Positions 13,066 to 19,469 of a DNA stretch of 19,469 nt are shown here, one piece after another. The number at the start of each line of letters is the position of its first letter. Within the stretch, counting starts at the first letter, position 1. A model generated the notes under the pieces. It was given only the letters and a program-made list of their open reading frames with translations. It searched no databases and had not been told where the DNA came from. The stretch comes from Ruminococcus sp. GTDB lineage: Bacteria; Bacillota; Clostridia; Oscillospirales; Ruminococcaceae. The stretch is from positions 1 through 19,469 of the forward strand of contig JAMPAO010000047.1 in NCBI GenBank assembly GCA_023667165.1, read 5' to 3'. The position numbers and the translations under genes are program-made.

Positions 13066-16000
13066 TTACTCGCTCGCCGTATACTCGCTCGGCTGCTCCA
13101 TTTTCAGCAGCCGCGAGATACCTTTTTCCTGCATGGTAACTCCGTACATCACGTCCGCCTCCTCCATGGTTCCCCGACGGTGGGTGACGGTTATGAACTG
13201 GGTGGTGTCGGTGAAATTGCGCAGATAATGTGCGTATTTTGCCACGTTCACATCGTCCAGCGCCGCTTCGATCTCGTCGAGAATGCAAAAGGGCGCAGGC
13301 TTTATTTTAAGTATCGCAAAATATATGGCGATCGCCACAAACGCCTGCTCGCCGCCCGACAGCAGGGACAGGCTCTTTATGACCTTGCCCGGAGGGGCAA
13401 CGTTTATTTCTATTCCCGATTCGAGGATATCATCCGGATCGGTGAGCAGCAGCTCCGCTTTTCCTCCTCCGAAAAGCTCGGTGAATATCTCCTTGAAGTT
13501 CGCGTTTATCCTGCTAAAGCTGTCTGTGAACTGCTGCTTCATGGTTTCCGTCAGCTCCTCTATGAGCTTTTCCAGCTCCCGTTTTGAGCTGTTTACGTCG
13601 TCAAGCTGACCCGACATAAAGCCGTACCGCTCGGATACCTCCTTGTATTCCTCTATGGATGACAAATTCACCGTGCCAAGGGCTCTTATCTGCTGCTTTA
13701 CCTCTCCCAGCCGCATGGCGATATCCTTGCTGTCCGCGTCCTTTATAACATATTCCTCCGCCTGCGAGGGGTAAAGCTCATACTGCTCCGCCATATCCGA
13801 AACTATCTTGTCATACGCGCTCTGAGCCGAGTTCCTGCGCTCCTCCAGACGGGTCTTTTCCGCTCCGAATTTTTCCTTTTCATCTCCCAGTACTTTTATC
13901 CGGCTTCTTATCTCTCCGGACCGGCGCTCCTTTTCGAGATTTTCCGCCTGCGTTTCGGCAATACGTCTGTTTATTTCCTCCGTACGGCTGCCCGCGTCCT
14001 CAAGAGATCTCTCTCTGCGGGAAATAAGAGCGAGCTTTTCTTCGATGAGCCTGCGCTGCTCCTCTATGGCAAGGGCGGCTTTTACGGAGCCGTCGCCTAT
14101 GCTGCGGCTTTGCTCCTCCAAGCGCTCGATGCTTTCAAGGGCAGACTGCTTATCTCTCTCAAGCTCGGCTGTGCGTATCCGCACGGCGGACAGCCTGTCC
14201 GACAGTTCTTCCCTGCGCTCCCTGAACTCCTCTCTCATAAGCTCGTCGCTGCCTGCTCTCTGCTCCGCCTCGGTTATTTTTTCCGTAACGGCTTCAAGCT
14301 CATTCGCCGTATCCGACGCCGCTTTTTGAGTTTCGGAATATTTTTGCTCAAGCCTTTTTATTTCTCCGAGAGCGTCTTTTTTTCCGATTTCGTACTGCTC
14401 GGTCAACTGCTCTATGCGTTTGAGCTCCGCTTCAAAACGGATCCTGTCCTGCTCGATCACCCGCAGCTCGTCGCCTGCGGCTTCAAGCTCTATCTTCATT
14501 TTATCCGTTTCCGCTTTCAGAGCAAGAGCCCTGTTTTTTGCCTCGGAAAGCGACTGCCTGTTTTTTTCAAGCTCCGCGCTTATCCGCTCGATCTCGTTTT
14601 TTCTGGTAAGCACGCCGCTTGAACGGTTAGCCGATCCTCCCGTAAAAGATCCTCCCGCGTTTACCACCTGACCGTCAAGAGTGACTGTTCTGAAACGGTA
14701 TCCGTATTTTTTGGCAATTGCGGCGGCGGAATCTATATCCTCCGCAATGACCGTTCTTCCCAGCAGGGAATTGACGATCCCCGTAAATTTCGGGTCGTAT
14801 GTAACGATGTCGCAGCCGAGAGCGACAAATCCCATGCAGCCTTCAAGTCCGTTTTCCGAAAGACGGTTTCCTTTTACCGATGTCAGCGGCAGGAACGTGG
14901 CGCGGCCCGCGTTCTGATCCTTAAGGTATCTGATGCCGCGTTTTGCCGCCTCCTCATTTTCCGTAACGATATTCTGCAAAGCGGCGCCCAAAGCGGTTTC
15001 CGCCGCCACGCTGTACTGCGGCGGCACGCTTATCAGACCCGCCACCGAATCTATTATACCCTGTATCCGTCCGCTCTTTCCCGCTTTCAGCACCTGCTTT
15101 ACCGCATGACCGAAACCCTCCATGCTGTTTTCCAGATCCTGTAAAAGGCGTATTCTCTGTTCCTTTTCTCTGACCTTAAGAGTAAGGTCGTTCAAGGTTT
15201 CCTCCTCCGACGTCAGCTTTTCCTTTTTTGAGGAATACAAACGCTTTTGTCCGCTGATTCGGTTTCCCTGTTCTTCCGCTCTTTCTTTCAGCAGGGCAAG
15301 TCCGTCCGTCACCTCGCGGCGTTCGGATCCGAGGCTTACCGCATTGCTTTCCGCCTCCGCAAGCCTGTTTTGCGCGTCGGATATTCGCTGCTTTGTTTCT
15401 TCAAGGCTGTCGGCGCAGGATGACGCGGTAACGCTCAGCTCGGATTTTTTGATATAAAGCCTGTTAAGGTTTGCGGCGTGACCGGAGGATTCCTTTTCAA
15501 AGCCGTCCTGACGGCTTACAGCCGACTCAAACTCTTTCCGGACGTTCTCGTATTCCTTGTCGGATAATTCTATAGCCTGCTCTATGTCCTTGATCTCTTT
15601 CAGCTTTTCCTCGGTGACGCGGCGGTTCTCGCTGTCCGAGAGCTTAGCCTCCTCCATCTGCTTTTCAAGCTCCGCGATGGTTTCCTCGGCATGGGAGATA
15701 TCGTTTTTGTAAACCGCGATATCCGAATGCAAAGCGGTGTTAGAGCGTTCCGCCTCCAGTACCGCGCCCCGAAGCTGCTCGATACGGATATTACCTGCGG
15801 CGATATCCTTGCAGACCGTCCTGTATTCCTCTTCCAGACGGGCAATGTCCGCTTCCGCGCCGTTATATTCGTTTGTGTTTATCAGCAGCTTTTCTCCCAG
15901 ATCGCCGAGTCTTTCTCTGAGCAGGGAAAGCTCGTTTACCCATACGGTTATCTCAAGGGATTTTTTATTCTCCGAAAGCTCTATGAACCTTGCCGCCTTT

Positions 16001-16629
16001 TCCGACTGCTTTTTCAGCGGCTCTATACGGCTTTCCAGCTCGGAGATTATATCAGTCAGACGGGTGATGTTCTCCTGCGCCTGCGCAAGCCTGCGCAAAG
16101 CCTCGGCTTTTCTCAGGCGGAATTTGGATATCCCCGCCGCTTCCTCGAAAATGCTGCGCCGTTCTCCGGATTTGGAGGAAACTATCTCGGCTACCTTGCC
16201 CTGTCCTATAATGGAATAGCCGTCCCTTCCAAGACCCGTATCCATAAAAAGCTCGGTCACATCTTTAAGCCTTACCTGCGAGCCGTTGATGATATACTCG
16301 CTCTCGCCGCTGCGGTAAAGCTTTCTTGTGACGGACACTTCGTCCGCGTCAACGTTAAGAAGTCCTCTTTCGTTTACAATGTTCAGGGTAACGCTTGCAA
16401 AGCCTACGGGTTTGCGGTACTGCGTACCCGCAAAAATAACGTCCTCCATTTTCGCGCCTCTCAGCGTTTTTGAGGACTGCTCTCCCAGCACCCAGCGCAC
16501 CGCGTCGCCTATATTTGATTTTCCGCTGCCGTTGGGACCCACCACTGCGGTGATACCCTTGCCGAAATCAAGGGACACCTTGTCGGGGAATGACTTGAAA
16601 CCCTGCAATACTAACGATTTTAAATACAT
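13066..16629 (-). CDS. smc: Chromosome segregation protein SMC
   Basis: The 1187-aa product is a full-length SMC ATPase (B. subtilis 1186 aa), the core of the SMC-ScpAB condensin that organises and segregates chromosomes. The N-terminal half-ATPase has Walker A GPNGSGKS at 31-38. A long coiled coil (about 170-500) leads to a hinge domain (about 503-670, ending in the Gly-rich VNAGGSFTGGSANRSSG). A second coiled coil (about 675-1020) and the C-terminal half-ATPase follow, with signature LSGGEQ (1090-1095) and Walker B/D-loop ILDEIEAALDD (Asp1118 onwards). Start ATG at 16629 has GAGGT six bases upstream and overlaps the radical SAM gene by 10 bp. It ends its transcription unit with a strong terminator. 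No internal stop or frameshift is seen. Confidence 0.98.
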   Translation of the reverse strand: MYLKSLVLQGFKSFPDKVSLDFGKGITAVVGPNGSGKSNIGDAVRWVLGEQSSKTLRGAKMEDVIFAGTQYRKPVGFASVTLNIVNERGLLNVDADEVSVTRKLYRSGESEYIINGSQVRLKDVTELFMDTGLGRDGYSIIGQGKVAEIVSSKSGERRSIFEEAAGISKFRLRKAEALRRLAQAQENITRLTDIISELESRIEPLKKQSEKAARFIELSENKKSLEITVWVNELSLLRERLGDLGEKLLINTNEYNGAEADIARLEEEYRTVCKDIAAGNIRIEQLRGAVLEAERSNTALHSDIAVYKNDISHAEETIAELEKQMEEAKLSDSENRRVTEEKLKEIKDIEQAIELSDKEYENVRKEFESAVSRQDGFEKESSGHAANLNRLYIKKSELSVTASSCADSLEETKQRISDAQNRLAEAESNAVSLGSERREVTDGLALLKERAEEQGNRISGQKRLYSSKKEKLTSEEETLNDLTLKVREKEQRIRLLQDLENSMEGFGHAVKQVLKAGKSGRIQGIIDSVAGLISVPPQYSVAAETALGAALQNIVTENEEAAKRGIRYLKDQNAGRATFLPLTSVKGNRLSENGLEGCMGFVALGCDIVTYDPKFTGIVNSLLGRTVIAEDIDSAAAIAKKYGYRFRTVTLDGQVVNAGGSFTGGSANRSSGVLTRKNEIERISAELEKNRQSLSEAKNRALALKAETDKMKIELEAAGDELRVIEQDRIRFEAELKRIEQLTEQYEIGKKDALGEIKRLEQKYSETQKAASDTANELEAVTEKITEAEQRAGSDELMREEFRERREELSDRLSAVRIRTAELERDKQSALESIERLEEQSRSIGDGSVKAALAIEEQRRLIEEKLALISRRERSLEDAGSRTEEINRRIAETQAENLEKERRSGEIRSRIKVLGDEKEKFGAEKTRLEERRNSAQSAYDKIVSDMAEQYELYPSQAEEYVIKDADSKDIAMRLGEVKQQIRALGTVNLSSIEEYKEVSERYGFMSGQLDDVNSSKRELEKLIEELTETMKQQFTDSFSRINANFKEIFTELFGGGKAELLLTDPDDILESGIEINVAPPGKVIKSLSLLSGGEQAFVAIAIYFAILKIKPAPFCILDEIEAALDDVNVAKYAHYLRNFTDTTQFITVTHRRGTMEEADVMYGVTMQEKGISRLLKMEQPSEYTASE

Positions 16630-17633
16630 ATATCAACCTCGGTAAGCTCTCCGTTTAACAGAATACTGTTTTTGGGGAGAGCGTTATTTTCCTTTACGGT
16701 AATATTTTTATCCGCAAAATAAATTATGTTTGATTTTTTGTGGCCGATGACAATGCTCATGAGCTTCCTCGGAGCTTCTATGATATTTTCGCCCAAAGGG
16801 TCGAGCCGCCCGTCTATTATCCTGCGCATAAGCTCCGAACGAACTATCCCTCCGAAAGCGGGGTGATAATATCCCGCAGCGGCGTTTTTTTCCACTCCGT
16901 CCTCCGCGTGAAGTCCCAGACGTATCACCCGTATGCCCGCTTTCTTAAATTCCGGCAGTATATCGGCGCACAGACCTACGCATTCCTCAAAGGGATAAAG
17001 CTCGTATTCTCCCGATAGGTACAGTCTTTCAAGATATGTTCCTTTAAGCACCGCCACCGGGTATATCCTTGCCGTGTCGGGGGACAGGGCGATTATTTCT
17101 TCCGCGGTGTACCTGTCAAGCTCAGGACTGCTTTTGTAAAGTCCCGTCATCATCTGAAGTCCCAGCTCGAAGCCGTGAGCTTTTATAAGCCGTGAAGCCG
17201 TTCTCACGTCGTTTGCGGTGTGACCTCTCATATTGGCTGCAAGAACGGTATCGTCCATAGACTGGGCGCCCAGCTCTATTGCCGTAACGCCGTATTTTTT
17301 CAGTACGTCAAGGATACCGTCGTCAACGCAGTCGGGACGTGTGGATATACGGATTCCTCCAAAGCCTTGAACGGCATATTTTTCCGCCGTTTTCAGCAGT
17401 GATATCATATAGTCCCTGTCAATGGCGGTAAAGCTGCCGCCGAAAAAGGCTATTTCGGTGTTTGCCCTGTCGGATGGGTCTGTTATCCTTTCGAACGCCC
17501 CGCATATAACGCGCTCCGTCTCCTCCGCCGTCGGAGGCTTGGTTTTGCTGCTGATAGCCTTTTGATCGCAGAATGAGCAGCAGTGAGGGCAGCCTGCATG
17601 GGGAATGAATACGGAAATATTTGCGTGGGACAT
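16620..17633 (-). CDS. Elp3-like radical SAM protein
   Basis: The 337-aa product is a radical S-adenosylmethionine enzyme of the Elp3/YhcC-like group. The iron-sulfur cluster motif is CX3CX2C, Cys15-Cys19-Cys22 (GCPHCCSFCDQ), with an extra Cys18 beside it. FFGGSFTAI is the SAM-binding GGE-equivalent region, and STRPDCVDD, ELGAQSMDD, GLQMMTGLYKSS and ARIYPVAVLKGT follow in the order seen in the family. It lacks the C-terminal acetyltransferase domain of true Elp3. ATG at 17633 is preceded by AAAGGAG about ten bases away; the gap to rnc is 15 bp and it overlaps smc by 10 bp. The location between rnc and smc is common in Clostridia. The substrate is unknown; RNA modification is a guess from kinship only. 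Confidence 0.88.
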   Translation of the reverse strand: MSHANISVFIPHAGCPHCCSFCDQKAISSKTKPPTAEETERVICGAFERITDPSDRANTEIAFFGGSFTAIDRDYMISLLKTAEKYAVQGFGGIRISTRPDCVDDGILDVLKKYGVTAIELGAQSMDDTVLAANMRGHTANDVRTASRLIKAHGFELGLQMMTGLYKSSPELDRYTAEEIIALSPDTARIYPVAVLKGTYLERLYLSGEYELYPFEECVGLCADILPEFKKAGIRVIRLGLHAEDGVEKNAAAGYYHPAFGGIVRSELMRRIIDGRLDPLGENIIEAPRKLMSIVIGHKKSNIIYFADKNITVKENNALPKNSILLNGELTEVDICI

Positions 17634-17648
17634 TTTTCCGCAGCTCCT

Positions 17649-18341
17649 TTACTTTATTTCGCCCATGAGCCGCAGAGCTTCCTTTGCCGCCGCCTGCTCC
17701 GCCTGTTTTTTGCTGTGACCCTCGCCTTTGCCGATAACGTTTGTGTTAAGGCATACTTCCACCGTAAACCGGCGGTCATGGTCGGGGCCCGTCTGGCTTT
17801 TGAGGACGTACTCCACCTTTTCCTCGGGGTTGCGCTGGATTATCTCCTGCAAAATGGTCTTGTAATCATGGAGATTGTCCGCAGTGCTTCTGTTAAGATC
17901 CTTGGGGATAAATCCGAGAACATATTCCCTTGCGGTTTCTATGCCTCCGTCAAGATAGACTGCGGCGATGACCGCTTCGAAAGCGTCGGAAACGATGGAC
18001 GGGCGCTTTCTTCCTCCCGTGTTTTCCTCGCCCTTGCCCAGAAAAATATAGCTGCCCAGATCTATCTGCTTTGAAAATTCAAAAAGCGCCTTTTCACACA
18101 CGAGAGAAGCTCTGATCTTTGTAAGCTCTCCCTCCGGCAGATGCTTGAAATGCTTGAAAAGATGATCGGAAACAACTATCGAAAGAACGCTGTCCCCAAG
18201 AAATTCCAGCCTTTCGTTGGAGCGTCTGCCGTGCTTGTATTCGTTTGCAAAGGAGGAATGGGACAGCGCTTCAAAGAGCAGGTCTTTATTCTTAAAGCTG
18301 TAGCCTATTTTTTCCTCAAATTCATTTAATTTTTTGTCCAT
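17649..18341 (-). CDS. rnc: Ribonuclease III
   Basis: The 230-aa product is the double-strand-specific endoribonuclease that processes rRNA precursors and structured mRNAs. The catalytic domain carries the signature NERLEFLGDSVL (42-53) with Glu46 and Asp50, and SDAFEAVIAAVYLDGG (118-133) with metal-binding Asp119 and Glu122. The double-stranded RNA-binding domain runs from about 158 (DYKTILQEIIQ) to the end, including GKGEGHSKKQAEQAAAKEAL. Length is standard. ATG at 18341 has AAAGGA about 12 bases upstream, a slightly long spacing. It follows plsX by 41 bp and precedes the radical SAM gene by 15 bp. The acpP gene that often lies between plsX and rnc is missing. Confidence 0.97.
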   Translation of the reverse strand: MDKKLNEFEEKIGYSFKNKDLLFEALSHSSFANEYKHGRRSNERLEFLGDSVLSIVVSDHLFKHFKHLPEGELTKIRASLVCEKALFEFSKQIDLGSYIFLGKGEENTGGRKRPSIVSDAFEAVIAAVYLDGGIETAREYVLGFIPKDLNRSTADNLHDYKTILQEIIQRNPEEKVEYVLKSQTGPDHDRRFTVEVCLNTNVIGKGEGHSKKQAEQAAAKEALRLMGEIK

Positions 18342-18382
18342 TTATAATTACAGTCCTTTCCTATGGGAGGCAAGCGATCCCC

Positions 18383-19393
18383 TTACTCCTGCGCCTTGCC
18401 GCCGCTCACCTTTTCGAGGGATCTTATTATCTCGCCCGTAACGTCGCCGTCCACGCATTTTTTAGCCTGGCGCACCGCATTGAAAAACGCCTTGCCGTTG
18501 GAGCTGCCGTGAGCCTTTATAACGGGTTTTGCAACTCCCATAAGCACGCCGCCGCCCACCTCGGTGTAATCCAGCTTTTTCTTGAACGCCTTTACCTTGT
18601 CCAGTATCAGCAGAGCTGCCAGCTTTCCGCCCAAGCCGCCCTTCAGCATTCCTTTAAGCTCTCCCGCAAAGAAGCCGCCCATGCCCTCGTATAATTTAAG
18701 CGCGATATTTCCCGTAAAGCCGTCGGACACTGCCACCTGACATACGCCCATAGGCAGATCCCGCGCCTCTAAATTGCCGTAGAAATCAACGGGAGCGTTT
18801 TTCAGCAGCTTGTACGCTTCCTTGTCAAGCTCTCTTCCTTTGGTGTCCTCCGCTCCCACATTTAACAGTCCCACCTTTGGAGATCTTATGCCCATGACCG
18901 TTTCCATGTAACAGCTTCCCATTATGCCGAACTGCATGAGCATTTCGGGGCGGCAGTCAACGTTTGCTCCGCCGTCCATTAGTATCACATGACCGGACGC
19001 CGTGGGGAGAATTGGAGCAAGAGCGGGGCGTTTTATCCCTTTTATACGCTTTGCGATAAAAGTAGAGCCTACCACCAGCGCGCCTGTGCTGCCCGCGCAG
19101 ACAAAGGCGTCGCCCCTGCCCTCGGCAAGAGCTTTAAGACCCAGAGCCATGGAGCAGCCGCTTTTTTCTTTGATAACGGCGGTCGGTTCCTCGTGAACGT
19201 CTATCACCGATTCGCTATGTATTATGCTTATTTTATCAAGAGATATGCCGTGTTCTTCGGCGGTTTTGCGAATGATCCCTTCGTCACCCGAAAGAGTGAT
19301 CTCCACTCCCAGCTCGGAAACAGCCTGAGCCGCTCCCTCTATAACGGCTAAAGGAGCGTTGTCCCCGCCGAATGCGTCCATAATAATATTCAT
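18383..19393 (-). CDS. plsX: Phosphate acyltransferase PlsX
   Basis: The 336-aa product transfers acyl groups from acyl-ACP to phosphate, making acyl-phosphate for PlsY at the start of phospholipid synthesis. The diagnostic N-terminus MDAFGGDNAP is at residues 5-14. Other family blocks follow: CAGSTGALV, RPALAPILPT, LMDGGANVDCRPE, GLLNVGAEDTKG, FYGNLEARDL and VSDGFTGNIALK. The end of the family core shows GGGVLMGV and KAHGSSN. Length is normal (330-345). ATG at 19393 is preceded by GGAGGT about seven bases upstream. It is the first gene visible of the plsX-rnc-radical SAM-smc unit. The region upstream (19394-19469) shows an imperfect palindrome but no clear promoter. Confidence 0.97.
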   Translation of the reverse strand: MNIIMDAFGGDNAPLAVIEGAAQAVSELGVEITLSGDEGIIRKTAEEHGISLDKISIIHSESVIDVHEEPTAVIKEKSGCSMALGLKALAEGRGDAFVCAGSTGALVVGSTFIAKRIKGIKRPALAPILPTASGHVILMDGGANVDCRPEMLMQFGIMGSCYMETVMGIRSPKVGLLNVGAEDTKGRELDKEAYKLLKNAPVDFYGNLEARDLPMGVCQVAVSDGFTGNIALKLYEGMGGFFAGELKGMLKGGLGGKLAALLILDKVKAFKKKLDYTEVGGGVLMGVAKPVIKAHGSSNGKAFFNAVRQAKKCVDGDVTGEIIRSLEKVSGGKAQE

Positions 19394-19416
19394 TTTATGA
19401 CCTCCGTTAAATTAAG

Positions 19417-19448
19417 GCAATACCGCACAAAGATTGTGTGCGGATTGC
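19417..19448. repeat. Imperfect palindrome upstream of plsX
   Basis: GCAAT-(A)-CCGCACA (19417-19429) pairs with TGTGCGG-ATTGC (19437-19448) through 12 bp with one bulged A and a 7-nt loop. Just right of it TCAGA...TCAGA recurs (19453-19457 and 19465-19469). There is no U-tract in the minus direction. It may be an interspersed palindromic repeat or part of a plsX leader; the window ends here. Confidence 0.5.
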
Positions 19449-19469
19449 ACAGTCAGATTTTTCGTCAGA

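Noticed and set aside
15691..16473. 260-codon plus-strand frame opposite smc
   Set aside because: It is antisense to the well-conserved SMC head and coiled coil; no start signal and no family features.

Overview
The window reads as a stretch of core chromosome from a Clostridia-type Firmicute, most like the Ruminococcus/Oscillospiraceae group. This is inferred from the gene order plsX-rnc-radical SAM-smc and ftsY-rdgB-yhbY-nadD-yqeK-rsfS-leuS, strong AGGAGG-type ribosome binding sites, near-consensus sigma-A promoters and U-tract terminators. Every supported gene lies on the minus strand, so transcription runs from high to low coordinates. I see no insertion sequence, tRNA, rRNA or CRISPR array.

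Right to left: plsX (18383-19393), rnc (17649-18341), an Elp3-like radical SAM protein (16620-17633) and smc (13066-16629) form one compact unit closed by an intrinsic terminator (13012-13049). About 10 bp further on, a sigma-A-like promoter (12974-13002) starts a second unit: ftsY, rdgB, yhbY, nadD, yqeK, rsfS, four small membrane-protein genes, then leuS. These are mostly spaced by 0-25 bp, with gaps of about 90-100 bp around the last membrane gene. The unit joins protein targeting (FtsY), nucleotide-pool cleaning (RdgB, YqeK), NAD synthesis (NadD), ribosome maturation and silencing (YhbY, RsfS) and tRNA charging (LeuS).

The most novel part is 6312-9076, where four tandem membrane-protein genes sit between rsfS and leuS. 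Their products share a membrane-entry motif (GRKKAK), a four-helix core with an (N)xxAR-type internal loop, and a cytoplasmic tail of the form F-D-x-S-[VI]-K-x-Y-C. Two carry long acidic or Ser-rich N-terminal extensions that share a MAD...ELPxLDS start. I do not recognise the family. It looks like a locally amplified, diversified membrane-protein cassette placed inside a housekeeping operon.

Left of leuS: rpsU (ribosomal protein S21, 57 aa) has a near-consensus promoter, a structured leader and its own terminator. Next come a hypothetical membrane protein, a YqeG-type HAD phosphatase and a membrane-anchored DUF1963/YwqG-like protein. Last is a divergent endonuclease IV-like TIM-barrel protein with a terminator overlapping its stop codon. 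The extreme left edge holds what looks like a piece of a flagellin gene lacking its normal 5' end.

Other oddities: FtsY carries its acidic region at the C-terminus; leuS and rdgB start at TTG and nadD at GTG; acpP is missing between plsX and rnc; and a 34-bp-period duplication straddles the end of the DUF1963 gene. All identifications rest on motif recognition by eye; no database search was run.
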